Assembly (NCBI GenBank): GCA_037576195.1
Contig: CM075101.1
Span: 23,622,001-23,686,000 of the forward strand
Length of the DNA stretch: 64,000 nt
Source of the DNA: Phytoseiulus persimilis
Lineage: Eukaryota; Arthropoda; Arachnida; Mesostigmata; Phytoseiidae
Reading direction: 5' to 3'
Part shown: one piece after another, positions 1-26,840 of the stretch
Layout of the letters: the number at the start of each line of letters is the position of its first letter
Position numbering within the stretch: the first letter of the stretch is position 1
Notes under the pieces: model-generated
Databases searched by the model: none
The model's input: only the letters and a program-made list of their open reading frames with translations
Told to the model about the DNA's origin: nothing
Translations under genes and position numbers: made by a program

Positions 1-512
1 AAGCTGCCCTGTTGGGCTTTAGCGGTACTTGGATGGTAGTGACCACTGTGCTCTTCGGAGCGACCGGCCGGTGGGCTACAGCTTTCTCCACGGAGATGTG
101 AGGGCGCGTCAAAATATATCGAGCCTGTGAACAGCGCATAAAACGGAAAATGGTGAGCAACTGGGAGGCCAGCGAGGCGGACGAATCACGAAAACGAAAA
201 GACGGACAGGTGGACGGACCGATAAACGAACAAACTACAAAACCCCGACCATCGCGATTGGTGGCCATTGCCGCGGGATCAGATAACGCGGGAAAACCGA
301 GGCCGATGCCGGGGGTCTCCAGAGCGATTTGTCGCAAATATTCGAGGGAATTGTGTGCCATGTTCACGTGGACTATCTCCGAGCTCCGTGTGTTCATGAA
401 TCATCGATCAACTTCCTCATCGATTCCCAAGGGATCAATGGATGGATGGATGAGTAATTCACAAGCGTGCGGGACCGAGTATCACAAAAAAAAAGTTTCC
501 CTGCAGACTCAC

Positions 513-15032
<14,520 letters not shown>

Positions 15033-15061
15033 TATAAAAGGGGCAGTGAATGTTATCCAGT
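15033..15061 (+). promoter_or_regulatory. TATA box and initiator of the glycine-rich peptide gene
   Basis: TATAAAAG at 15033-15040 is followed by CCAGTT, an arthropod-like initiator, with its A at 15059. That is 26 bp downstream of the first T of the TATA box, the usual spacing. The start codon follows at 15089, so the predicted 5' UTR is about 30 bases. Confidence 0.7.
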
Positions 15062-15088
15062 TATCCCTTAGCGCTCAACGGAACAATC

Positions 15089-15482
15089 ATGAAGTTTGCT
15101 GTAAGTTTTCGATGAAGCAATGCTCTCTCTTGTAGACTCAGAAAGCTCCGCTCCACCACTCAAAGAGAACTCCGTGATATTTTGCGCGGAATTCGACTTC
15201 TGACCGAGATGACGATTTTTCCAGATCGCCCTCCTTGTGGTGGCTCTCGCTGGGTGTGCTCTGGCGGGCCACTATGGCGGGCTCGGCTACGGAGGTCATG
15301 GATACGGAGGTTACGGTTACGGAGGAGGTTACGGAGGAGGATACGGCCACGGATACGGCCACTATCCCGTCGGCAGGGCCTTCTCGTACGGCTCCAAGAT
15401 TAGCCACGGATACGGCGGGCATGGTTATGGCGGCTACGGCTACGGCGGCTACGGTCTTGGTGGCTATGGATATCATGGTTGA
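15089..15482 (+). CDS. Secreted glycine/tyrosine-rich peptide (cuticle-like)
   Basis: Two exons, 15089-15100 and 15225-15482, encode 89 residues. The first carries only four codons (Met-Lys-Phe-Ala) before a GTAAGT donor; the intron of 124 bp ends TTTTTCCAG. An early intron splitting the signal peptide is a known habit of arthropod cuticle genes. The joined N-terminus is a clear signal peptide: MKFA, then a hydrophobic IALLVVALAG core and a likely cut after CALA. The mature part is built of GYGG, GYGH and GGGY repeats, with a less repetitive centre (YPVGRAFSYGSKISHG) splitting two repeat blocks. Peptides like this are structural cuticle or silk components in arthropods, or YGG-rich antimicrobial peptides in nematodes; which applies here is not visible. 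It stands alone, with its own promoter and poly(A) signal. Confidence 0.9.
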
Positions 15483-15609
15483 GGATCTTTGAGGGATGTT
15501 GGGCCTTCCTAAGCTAGTTCAGCGCCGAAACGCGGGAAGTTCCGGAGTTCCACGTTCCGGAGAGCCATGCGCAGTGATTGTTGTAGGTACTCAACAAATG
15601 AAAATAGTG

Positions 15610-15615
15610 AATAAA
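15610..15615 (+). terminator. Poly(A) signal of the glycine-rich peptide gene
   Basis: AATAAA lies 128 bases past the stop codon at 15482, on the coding strand. It gives a short 3' UTR that fits the compact gene. Confidence 0.6.
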
Positions 15616-17305
15616 CATGTGCCCCTGCTTGAGTAAAAACTGAATTTCCGAATTTCGTCGAACTTTCCGATATATCTTCAATGATCCTCTGCGATTCCCA
15701 TTGGACTCATATCGTCTGAGCATCCCTGAAGCATTCAATGATGATCATAACCGCCCGATGCAGATAGCTAGCTCACGACAGATCTAGTCCCAATCCCGTC
15801 ATGGGAACCCCGACTTCTCACAAGTTCTCGCGGCCTGGGAGCACTGACCAGGTGGAGCGATCATGAAAGTTACGGAAGGACCTCAAATCATTTCAGTCAT
15901 TCATGACTGTTGAGCTGAAGGAAAAACGTGGGCGGCTATGCCCGAAGAGGCTGATCTTCACAATGCGATTCGTCGACCTGTATGTTACTGAAGCCGTTGG
16001 ATGATATTATGAAGGTATATTGGGCTGTAAGGTAGCTTGCACTGGTTCGAAAGGATCCAACGGTAGTTCCGGGTGGTCAAGCGACACCGTGTCGGTGTGT
16101 TTTTTAAGCTCATTTTCTGAGGCAGGTGATATTACGTAATGTAACAATATCGTGTCGACGGCTCGTTGAGTTCCAGAGCCGTTATGGAGATCATCTGAGA
16201 ATTCGAGGTCGTTTCGTGCTCACTAAACAGAACTTCTTGGAATGAACCAGAGGGTTTTATTGAAAACCCGCGAGGTCGTTTTGGTAGCGTCACATGAATT
16301 CTCCCATTTTCTTCGGATCGCCTGCTTCTCAATGAACGCGGTGGAAAAACGCAAGGGATAAGCGAGTCAGTCCCAGAAATTCTTGAGCTGAACTCTGAAA
16401 ACGCTCCACAAGGATTGCTGTTTCCCCGAAGTTTCAAACCAAGGGCGGTCACGACCGAATGGTAAACTTGCGTCCTGAACGCTCGGATTGTGAGTCTGTT
16501 CTGTTTCGATTATTTCATACTCATCCAGGCAAGTCTGTATCGAGAAAACAGTCGAATTCCTTCATCGAGCCGACCCGGGTTTCATCAATGCAGCGGGAAC
16601 GGAATCTCAAGCTCATGGGCACGAGTAGTGGTCGATCAAGCTGCAACGGAACGTCCCTGGATCTCGAGCCCAAAAAGTCTGCAGAGCGCTCAGAGCCGCG
16701 GAACGAACCAAAATGCACCATCCTTGGGATAATTAAGATCGGCTTACCTCAAGTTATTTCTGGAACATCACAGAAAACTCAAGAAACAACATCTGATTAT
16801 TTCCTTGAATATGATTCGTTCTCTACTGGTTGCTAGTTGAGATCGCGGGACAGGTTCACAGTCCTTGAAGAGTTGGAGTTTTGAAGAGCAGAATGGTTCG
16901 CGGTATTCTTGTCCTCATCACGATTATGAGCTCACGCTCCGAGATTGGTGCTTCTGATTGCCATACTCCCCCCAACCGTGCGCTGGGCTGGATGAGAATG
17001 AATGAAATCAGAAGGGAGAGGGCCGATATCAGCACATTCCATTGGACCATGACGGAACGTTTATTTCCCATTCGATGGGCGGCATCTTGAGACACGGACA
17101 GGTCCCTCTCAGAGGTCAGCTATGACGTCAGTCCTCTCCACTTCTCTTGTGACAGTTTAAGACTCACAAGGCCAGACACGAGATATAGGAGAATCATTTT
17201 TCCATAAATAAGTCCAGATGAGATCATAAACACTAAGATGACATTGACGGCAAGATCGGTGCTCCGATCTTGGTGGCGGATGAATGTCGTTCCTCAGTCC
17301 TAAAA
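15616..17305. other. Intergenic stretch between the peptide gene and RecQ4
   Basis: No recognisable gene. One 125-codon plus-strand frame (16459-16836) has no visible domain and no supporting splice structure. The right end should contain the 3' UTR of the minus-strand RecQ4 gene, but I see no canonical AATAAA on that strand close to its stop codon. Confidence 0.5.
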
Positions 17306-20300
17306 TCAACGGGCGTTTCCCGTTCTCCACGTAACGATTTCTTCGTTTGCAATTTTCACCAGGGACGGAAAGTCAACTTCCATATGCGATCTCCAAACCC
17401 TCCTCAGACGACCCCACACTTGTGCCGGATAGTTGGGAGATGGAATCCCGTGAAGTATTCTCGCTACGGCCCTCCCCGTGAATGTTTGATCCGGTTGACT
17501 GTGGAGGAGCGAGCGGATATCGCCTCGAACGAAATCCGCATCGAAGTCGGTGGACAACTGAAACGACAGAATCCAAGGTTCAATATTCTGATCGGGGGAA
17601 GGGGGCGTGCTCCCGATAGCATGATACAGTGCTGGTGAAGAACTGACCTCATTGAAAGATTCGTCGATGTCGATGCCGAGTGGTTGCTCGTAGAAGTAGG
17701 CTTCTATGATCCGTTTGAGTTTATCACTTCTCTCGATGTCGACATCGTCTCCACCCTCACCTGCAAGGCGACGAATAATCTCACCCTCTATTTCAGTTCT
17801 CGAATCTCCTGCTTCAAGTCCCAACACGAACTGCCCAGCCTCTTCCATGTTCCCGTTTAAAATGAACACCCGGTCGTACCTGACTCCAACGCCACGTGCT
17901 TGAAAGCGCTGAAAACTTTCGCAACTCGATCTAACTGCATGTTTTCTTGCTCCTCACTCCTTTCGAACAAGTACTCGAGAACTTCATCTTGATCGAGATT
18001 ACCGAGATCCGAAGAGACGTAGAGATGGAAGCACAAATCTGAGAATTCCACCACCACACCTGAAAGTGGGAAGACACGAACTGTGAACTTCGGTCTGTCC
18101 TCTGAGATGGAGTGCGACGACGAATGCTCGACAGATACATCGGGAAACTCTCGGGAATTCTGAGCGTTTCTCGAGCTCACGGACGGCCACTACTCAAATC
18201 CGAGGCTAGCGCATACCAGTTTTCCTGTAAGAGCCTTTCGAGTTGCTCCACTCAAGATTTTTGAGTTCCCGTTTCACCTGCTTCGAATCCCAGCCCATGA
18301 AGGTCGCCACTTCTACCACGGGGAACGTCAAGGAGGACGAGCTGCTCTCCTCCAGTTCACCGAACTTCTTCTTCAGAGCCAGGGCCGCCGCTAATGGAGG
18401 CGATGATTTGATCAGAGACTGGAATTAAAAGGGAAGCTCGTGATAGCAAAGACTCAGGCGCAAATAGCGATGTGATATGGGATTAATAGGTCCCAACCAT
18501 TAGCTGCTGTGGTCCCCCGTAGCATTTGACGGTACACGTTCCGTAGACTTTCTGTTTGATTCGTATGAATTTATTCGGATGCGACTCCAAGAAGCACATT
18601 AATGTGAGGATGGCTGGAATCGGAGCTCATTAGAAGACGATTTCGGGCAATCAAGAGTTCCGAGAAGTTGTGAATCGTATCCGCCGAAGATCTCACCTTC
18701 TTCTTTCATGTCGAGATATTCCACCATCTGTTCGATATCTAAGGCGACTTCAAACCTGGTCATTTTATTCAGCGCATCCTTGAGGCGCTTCATTGGTTCG
18801 AATACCTTTTGGAGGAACTTTCGAATAACGAAACGATCCGTCGAGTCGGTGTAGATGTGCCTGTGGAGGGATTGAAGCTCAAGATTTGAATAATTCAATT
18901 CAGGTCGACGCGGCCAAAGTGTACTCGAGCGGAAAAGCTCCAATGAACAACCTCTTGATTTCGTTACGATCCTCGGTCTTGAACTCGAGGAACAGGTGGC
19001 AATCACTCCTTTTACCATCACGACCGGCCCGACCGGCTTCTTGCACGTAGTTCTCGAAACTTTTGGGCATGTTGAAATGGATTATAGCTCTGCAAGGAAC
19101 ACAATAACAGAGTTTCATAACCCGTCCAACGTCACTTAGGCAACGAAATAACGGCCGTGCCAGCCGAACACACGGGAGCCACTCACCTAATGTCGGGCTT
19201 ATCGATACCCATTCCGAAGGCAACCGTTGCCACAACTACGCGAATTTTTCCCTTCATGAATTTATTCTGCACCGCTTTCCTCTTCGCAGGAGCCAAACCA
19301 GCGTGATATGCTTCTGCATCCCACTCGAGAACGTCGCGAGCTTTGTTGCGCTGCCTCTGCATGCTTGCAAGCTGCTCCGCGGTCCTGGAGGTTGTCAAGA
19401 TCGGTATGAAAATAGATACGGAAACAATTTCATGAGGCCAAAGATTCGAGATCGGTCGAACGATGAGCGAAAAAGCATGATGCTCACCTTAACTTGTGCT
19501 GCATAGAGATTCGGATGAGGGCAGCTAATCGCTCCGTTTCGTCTCTCCGAGTCGTGTAGACAATGATCGACGAGCAGGCGGAGAAGCGATCGCTTTTCAA
19601 GAGAGCGATCAACGCCTTAAGAGAACAATGTTTATGAGAACAAGCTCGGGCGGAAACTCATGAATAGAGACTGATCATACAAAGGGAAACCAAGGAAAAT
19701 CTTTACCGCATCCCGGTCGAGCTCTTTCGATGCCGTGAGGACGAGATTCGACGGCAGCTTGAACAGTCCGACCACGCCATCAGAGCTAATTTGCAAATGC
19801 TGAGCGATATTTTCGCACGTAGACTTTGTGGCTGTGGCGGTGAGCGCGAGTACGCACTTGACCCCCATTTTCTCCCGCAGAGTCTGAAACCAGGATGGAA
19901 TACGGTCCCTGTTTAGATGCCTCTGACACGACTTCGGCATCTCGTTTCCCTCCGTTCGCAGAGAGGAGAGGCCTCGAGGCTATCCATACCTTGTGCAACT
20001 GCAGATAAGACGGTCGGAAATTGTGAGACCACTCAGAGAGACAATGAGCCTCATCGATGCAAGCGAACGCGATTGGCGGGAGTCCTGAAAGAAGGGACCC
20101 GCCCTGACCGGCAGCTACAACGGCTTCGGGCGAAACGAGCACCGCGTGAACCTTGAAAATATTTTGAGCTCTAGTTCGTTGTAGGATGAGTAATGTTTCG
20201 AAAATACAGTGCTGTGTAGCGGAGCTTTCATTACATTCCGCCGTGGATTGATATTTGCCGATTCTACCGTATCTCAAAGCGTGGGGAGGGAAAGAGGATG

Positions 20301-23300
20301 GAGGAAACATAACCCACCTTGCCTTCGCGGATCAACTCCAATGTTTTCTCTCTTTGGGGCTGAGCCATCCCGGAGTGGAGGTAGCTGGCTTTGAATGCCC
20401 CCGGGAGACCTGACACTTGATCTTCCATCAGGGAGATGAGTGGTGAAACAACGAGTGTGATGCAAGTACTCCTCTTGGCGAAGATATATGCAGGCAATTG
20501 ATAACAGAGGGATTTCCCTGAGCCGGTTGAGGAAACCATCAGAGTGGATTGTCCTTGAAAAACAAGCGAAGTTCGTCGCAGTTGTACGAGATATCTCCCC
20601 GTTTTTCGCGCAAACTCGGAAGACGGGGGAGCCTTGTGGACCGACAGCAGCGAATATCATAACTACTGCCGTAGCCAGAAAAATCCGAAAACTTCAGGGA
20701 GAACGCCCGTACCTCGGAGAACGCGCAGCACTACCGTCTCCTGTCCGGGTCTGAATTTCTCGAAGCCCAGCTCGCTGAGAGATCGTTTGATCTCAATAGG
20801 TTCCTCTTCGTCGTAGAATGCGACCGATTCACGAGCTGTGCCAGCATCGTTGGCTTGGGAATCGGCCTTGATGAATTCGGGATCCCCCTCAGGAATTTGG
20901 GACATCAACTCCTCTATTTGCGCATCGTCCATGTCCTCAACAGTGACATCAGCAACGGTGGATTTCTTTGATGACCTTTCAGGTGCTTGTGATGACGGGA
21001 CCACGGTGGGAGTGAATGTGGGCGCTGAGGAAAATCTTTTTTGGTTGGAATCGAACGCAAGACAGACATCGTACGCTCTCAGAACAATGAGTGGATAACA
21101 CCGTCCAGAAACGAGCATCGTGGCCGAGGAAAAACGCGTCCAGCTGACCTCTTGGCGTTGCAGGACCGCCACTTTTCACCATGGCAGCTACCTCATCCAA
21201 AGTTGGAATGTGAATCTCCTCAGGAGGTTCCTCTTCTTGTTCTTGCGGCTTCGGCGTTGAGAAACAATACCTTCGAGAATGCGAAATTTGACATTGAGGA
21301 GTGATTTCGAGATCAACTACTGATTTCCGTTTCACTGGAACACCGAGGAACCCACTTTGCCCAGTGACCGAACCCGCCGCACTTGAAACACTCGACCGAG
21401 CTCATACGGGAATTGAAGCTTCCTCCCCCACCAGATCCTCCTTGTGCTTGCTTCGCTTGTTTCCATTGCTCGAACTTGTACTTCTTGAAATTCAGTTTCT
21501 TCACGCCACGTGAATAAGTTTTTTTGCGGAGGTTTGCTTTGACGAAGTTCTCACCCATGGTTCCATTTGCCATACGCCTGAACGATAAAGAAGGAAGCTC
21601 ATGAGCTGGGATTCGAATCAAATGAGATTTCTCCGGCGTGAATCGACAGTGGATTACCTCTCAAGGCTGGAAACTTTCCGTCTCTTTGGTTGACTAGGAC
21701 CAGAACAGTTCTCAACGTAGGCCTCTGGCTTTTTGGGCTTGGGCTTCGTTTCCGCTTGAGATTCATCAAGCGATCCTTCCGCTCCGAGGTATTTCTTCCC
21801 TGGTGCCGAGCCGTCATCTTCTTCTTCTGCTTCAGTCGTTCTTTTTCGCTTGCGCGTTGTCGACGCTTTTGAGATGTTTTTCGTCTTGACGTTGGTGCGC
21901 TTGGGTTTGATATCAAGATCGGCATCGATCTTTGCTTTGATGCGACCTCCTCGCTTACGGATCTTTCCCACATCCGCATCATCTGATGCTGCGGCAGTTC
22001 TCACCACCTCCCTGGAAATTCCGCGGCAGGAAATGAGGAATCGGATATAACGGCAAATTCAAGTCATCGAGAAAGCTTCTGTTGACCGGCTTATGGTGCT
22101 GACAAAAAGCTATGCTGAGCGGATCATCGTTGGAATCCATAAACGCTGGACTGTAGTAATTAGACCATAACGCACTTCGGGTAGAGCTGAACCGCGCAGC
22201 CGCTGTCCTGGTTTTCCTCGGACTCCTGGTAACCAAACGGATCCAGGATACTTTTTGGAGCCGAGCGCATTATTGTCCCGTCTTCGTCAGCGGCGATGCA
22301 CTCCTTTTGCGGAGCTTCGGGGGTGATGAACTGCGATATCCCTGGGCGATTTTCCTGTTCCTTCTCTTGCTCTGAAGTATTCCGTGGAATGTGATACATG
22401 AGAGGAGTTCACGGACAAAATGCCCACCAAAGTTTGCTTCCGCATGGTCAGTCCTATACGAGTGTGGACTCACCAGCTGCATTCGAATCGCTCGTTTCAG
22501 TGCCCTTGGCGAACTTGTGATGTGCTTTCATCTTCCTCACGTTCGCGACGTCTGATCGACCCACCATCTCTTTAGAAAACTCCTCCTCGAACGTGATAAC
22601 TTTTCTGGTCTTCTCGGGATGATTTTCATTGCTTTTTTCATCTGCCTCTGTCGTTTTCGCAGCGGACTCCTAAAATCGACAACTCATCCGTCAACGACGG
22701 ACGTCGCTCGGTTATCCCGTGACAATGAGATCCATTCGCTCTCGGGAACCTCAACAGATCGAGACTCACTTTCGCCAAACGAATTGCTTCATCGATCTCT
22801 GGTGTTGCTGTCAAAGCGTTCGAGAACGCATTGATCTGACTCAATCTTATCGTTTGACCTTCGTCTTCCCTCGGAACGTCTATCGCGAATTTCGGACCAG
22901 CAACCGCGAAACTTATGGGAGAGTCAGAAATATCTGCGGAGAAGAAACGTTCAAGCTCATAGTTGGCGAATCGTCCAGTAACCAGCAGCACAAATGGTGC
23001 GTCTCGAGTACAATCGAGCAGAGACCAGAGAGGAGAGCGTCTGAGTCGTCAAAACAAGTTCGAGGGATTATCTTACTGGCGTTCCGCTTAAGCCAAGCAG
23101 GATTCAAACTCCGATTCCTGAAAACAGGTCTATAGGAGAGCCTCTTATCTTTGACAGGGCTTGGGATGACGGATTCTTGAGATGATTCGGGCCCATCCTG
23201 TCTCGGTTCCAACTTCGATGGCTCACTGTCTGATGAAGGCGTCGCTGAAGGGACGCCGGCCTGCAAAGACAGCATAATCTAACAGCGAGCCCCTGTGGAT

Positions 23301-23998
23301 GACGAGCTCACTTATTTTTGATACTTTACCACTGGGCACCATTACCTTCGTGTCACTCACTGTTGGAGTCGCCTGCATCGAGCGTCGGAGTCGTGCGAGA
23401 CTGTTCTTCCAAGCGGAGGCGTCAGGTTGGAACTGAGCCTTCATTTTGGCCGCAATAACATCTTGAGTCGTTCGTGACGACGCCGCTGCGGACTGAAGGC
23501 ATTCGAATTCTGCTCAGAATTACACGAATGGAACGAAGGTAGTACGATTTCCTACATACGCAGCAGAGCATTCGCTCAGAGCCATTCGAGCTCACAAGCC
23601 TCGGGAACAACGACCTCCGAGCCGTCGTCTCCAGTAAAACTTGCCTGGCTGACATTGAATTCGTTGCCCCAAACTTCACCCTTCTTGATACGTGCTTCCT
23701 CGGCCTCGACCACCTGTCGTTGGCATTGCTTTTTGTGTTTGAAGTATAGCAGATACGACGCTGAAACATCCTCGAGTGAGTTTCAAGATGAAGTGGGTCT
23801 AGATCAATGCAGTTGCAGAGTGGACAACTACCACGGGAGAAACTACCAGTGAATATTTCTTAGCTGACCTCGAACATCATCGGGGGCCGTTTTGATGTCG
23901 GCGGATTCCGGCACACGCAGGTTCACACTGACAAACTCTCGCTCCCATTCTTTGATCTTCACTTTGGCCGAAATCGCTTCCGCGGAATCAACAGACAT
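17306..23998 (-). CDS. RECQL4: ATP-dependent DNA helicase of the RecQ4 family, complete
   Basis: A 3'-5' helicase whose Sld2-like N-terminus is needed to start replication; it also acts in repair. Twenty-two coding exons join in phase to about 1432 residues: 23998-23869, 23760-23645, 23492-23346, 23260-23077, 22933-22770, 22669-22474, 22371-22176, 22011-21658, 21577-21356, 21270-21149, 21024-20713, 20553-20318, 20151-19990, 19883-19707, 19615-19488, 19384-19187, 19089-18952, 18860-18697, 18613-18498, 18418-18217, 18059-17880 and 17760-17306. Residues 1-75 match the Sld2 region (IKEWEREF, then [14 protein letters not shown]). [16 protein letters not shown] at about 504-519 is the RecQ4 signature; a CCHC knuckle spans 558-571. 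Helicase motifs: STGSGKS (about 722), [15 protein letters not shown] (about 823), and [10 protein letters not shown]. The end, [20 protein letters not shown], matches the human C-terminus. The third exon could instead end at 23361, five codons shorter. Confidence 0.95.
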
Positions 23999-24175
23999 TT
24001 CGACAGTTCCCAAGGAAATTTATTCCGCGGATGCTTTCACCACGGGACAGAGCCTGTGGAGAAGCCCGCCAAACAGCTGTTTTTTCTCGCGCCAAATTTG
24101 AATGCGTCGCTAACGCCCTCCCGCTGGCGGCGGTATTTTGTGCGGTGGTGTAGCAAAAAGTGCTGTTGCACCAAA

Positions 24176-24278
24176 TACGTCACACGAAAGCCTCCCGATC
24201 TATTCTGGTGACGTATTCGGACATTCACCTGGGGATTGTTCGAACACCGGCCCCTACCACGTAATTTCGTCACGTCAT
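24176..24278 (-). promoter_or_regulatory. CRE-like site cluster upstream of RecQ4
   Basis: Three TGACG-type half or full CRE sites fall within about 100 bp, 180-280 bp upstream of the RecQ4 start codon: TACGTCA at 24176, TGACGTA at 24209 and ACGTCAT at 24272, the last beside TTCGTCA. CREB/ATF proteins bind such sites. No TATA box is seen, as expected for a housekeeping replication gene. Function is inferred from position and density only. Confidence 0.4.
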
Positions 24279-26456
24279 GCTATTGCGGATGGCCCGTTTC
24301 AGGGCCTTCTTCTTCCTGGAATACTTTCCGTGAACATCATGTCGTTCCTGCTCGTTCTCAATGAAGGACCGTTCCTAGCGGAAGGGAGATACTTGACAAA
24401 TCAGTTCGGTTGAACCGGTTTTCTCCAACCAGTTCGATTCAGTTGATACTTTTGAAAGGGTGAAAGGGCGAAAAGAAGCAATATTGTACATACGAACATA
24501 CCTCGGACCATCGACCAGGAATGACACCAGGTATTTTCATGGGTAACCTTGAAATTTATTAGCTAGACATTAAATAACGATCATTCCAGGGTACTCAAGA
24601 TCAGATACCAACGAACTGAGGTGGCACACAGATCAACAAAAACATCCTTTGGTGCTTGCGGCTCGAGAAAAGTCTTCAGTATCTCGAGGGGCATGAGTGG
24701 GCCGCGCTGAGTATTCATTGTTTAGGAATTCGAAGCTTCCATTTCCTCCTGCTGTCTGTCTGCCTGTCTGTATATTTGATCATGAATGGAATTCTGAGTG
24801 TAGTGAAGAAGCAACGACCATACTTCTTCTCGGTGAAACCCTTGCCTCCATTTCGATTCGGCAGATACCTGCTACAAAGTTCCCAGGGGTTTCGAGGTGC
24901 GGCGAAAGCTCATGCAATCAGTGCTTCTCATTCTAAATGTTAGTTTCCCTTTCGTTCTTGCCGATTCCGCCTTCAAACAGAATAAAAATCATTTAAACGC
25001 TTCATCGGACACCACGATGCTCGCAGCCCCTCTCCATTACCATTGAATGATGCAGTCAACAGTCGAGGATCAAGCGATCTTTTGGCAACGATGCGAAGGA
25101 CCGCTTCACCTCCTGCTCGTTCTCCTGGGGACCCTGTGGAATCTTTCGCTCTCGCCATTGTTTTCCGTCTACAGGAATGGACCTTGATTGAGCTCATAGT
25201 TTCTACTTCGTCCGTTCGGATGTGGGTTCTCTGCCACAAAAGTTAGACTTCTGCTTTCTCTCGTCGAATTTCCTGGATCTGGAGCAGCGTTTCGGAGTAT
25301 TCAGGCAAAGGACAGCGAGCCTCAAGCAAATGGAACAAAACTCCCGACAATGCTGAACCCAAGATAGTTGGAAACACGATTCTGGGAACCGAGATATGAG
25401 AACGACGTAAGGCACTCGACCGTAAATTTAGAACCGTAACGGAAAGAGAATTAAGGAACTTATTGGAGTCAGACAGACATTGAGTTAGACACCGGCGCGG
25501 CGGAATTTCCCTTCATCGGGAGAGCCCGCCGAGGATCGTGGACGACTTCGCTCGGATTTCCAGAGCTCCAAATTCGAACCGCTCCGTTATTGTGGTCCTG
25601 ATGCTGATCGAAGCCGACATCTGACCCAATACGTGACGCAATGGGAACATTCCTTTATTTCTCTGTGGTTATGATACGTTCTGTATGTTCGTTTCAATCG
25701 GATTGAAAGAGATTGGAAGTGAAAAGGTCTAGCAATCACTACGTGAATCGCCACGGCTTGGAGGAGCCAAGAGACGATGCGTCGAGGACTGGGTCGTGAA
25801 GCGAGCTCCTAACTACAGGGCAGATCGAACACAAGTCAGATTCATATTCCGTACGCATAATGGCAAACACCCTCGCGCGAAACTGGACGAGGCCTTCTCG
25901 TATAGCAACACCGAAGCCCTAGTCGAAAGAATTCAAGCCACTACCCCTCCGATTCACTTAATTAGAACTCAACCTTGCGACGAGATTCGACGATATCGAA
26001 GAAATTTCTCCCGCAGATACATTAGGCGGTACCCGAAAAGGGTACCCTGACTAGATATGTTCGGCAGCCTCCTCTAGCTTCCTTCTGATTGAGCCGAGGG
26101 GATGAACGATTACGCGAAAAAAAAAACACGCAAGAAGAGGGCAAGTGATGACGAAAATGACCTCGTACCACGAAAGTAGGCGACCTAACTTCTCTCCAAA
26201 TTTTGTCTACCGAAGCAGGTGGCTCCTGCAGTCATCATCGTCCTGAAGGAGGACCAAGAGGCCGCTGAATCCGGAAAGCCTTGCGCTAGTTAAATGAGAG
26301 GTTTCCGCGAGGGTCCGAGTCGTGCAATGAATGAGGCATGATAACATTGAAGCTACGTCGTCTAGGAGGATGATGATATCTTGAGTTTCCAGTGGAGGCG
26401 ATCGCGGCCTCCGTTAGCAGAGAGTTCAGTGGGATGACGAGGAAGTTATGCTTCCA
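24279..26456. other. Stretch with no secure gene
   Basis: No recognised protein. A minus-strand frame with ATG at 25170 reads as a plausible coding exon (MARAKDSTGSPGERAGGEAV) and ends at a donor near 25052 (AATG|GTAATGG), but I found no partner exon. On the plus strand, a good acceptor at 26218 (CCGAAGCAG after a pyrimidine-rich tract) precedes a 24-codon frame ending at 26293, also without a partner. AATAAA motifs occur on both strands (24981 plus; 24560-24555 minus). Confidence 0.4.
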
Positions 26457-26840
26457 TCATTGGCATATCGTTAACCACACGATGATCAGCAGCGCCATGG
26501 CCATGAAGCGGCTGTGGTGACTCTTGATAGATGGTTGATTGATAAGCAGACAGATAGATAAAGTTATGGTTGATATAAATCCGCATAGAAGTAGCGCATC
26601 GGTCTCCTGCCAATTCATAGTGAGAGAACGATATCGAACTATTATCGAGTATTTCTCACGAAGGGAAACTAATGAAAGTCCTGGCCTCGTGCGACCTTGA
26701 TCAAGGCAGACCCGATATTTGTGGGTTCAGAGACGACGATACTATCGGGAAAATTGCCGTCGTCGAAGCCCCCATGATCATCGAGTCGTCGTTCGTGGAT
26801 CGATCTATCAAGTATTTGGTTCAGGCTGGATAGATGGATC
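26457..26840 (-). CDS. Candidate 3'-terminal exons of an unidentified membrane protein (partial)
   Basis: Two minus-strand exons join in phase: 26840-26696 (acceptor CAACGCTAG, donor ATCAAG|GTCGCA) and 26606-26457 (acceptor AATTGGCAG, then 49 codons and TGA). The first gives a polar acidic segment, HERRLDDHGGFDDGNFPDSI. The second gives two hydrophobic stretches, ALLLCGFISTITLSICLLI and MAMALLIIVWLTIC, joined by a basic loop, so the protein would end as a hairpin of two membrane spans. I recognise no family. Upstream exons, if any, would lie at 26.9-28.5 kb, where minus-strand frames such as one starting MPDSVLASSLMEAFSPIT at 28019 are possible but unlinked. Both exons could be chance. Confidence 0.35.

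Noticed and set aside
21979..22236. Minus-strand frame containing a plausible peptide (ending PHFLPRNFQ) between RecQ4 exons 7 and 8
   Set aside because: It looked like an exon, but a GTGCGT donor at 22175 and TTTCCAG acceptor at 22012 join the neighbours in the correct phase and make it intronic.
24783..24986. Plus-strand 53-codon frame followed by AATAAA
   Set aside because: No signal peptide, domain or promoter; AATAAA is frequent by chance.
26219..26293. Plus-strand 24-codon terminal frame after a good acceptor
   Set aside because: No upstream exon in the right phase was found, and it overlaps no other signal; too short to call.
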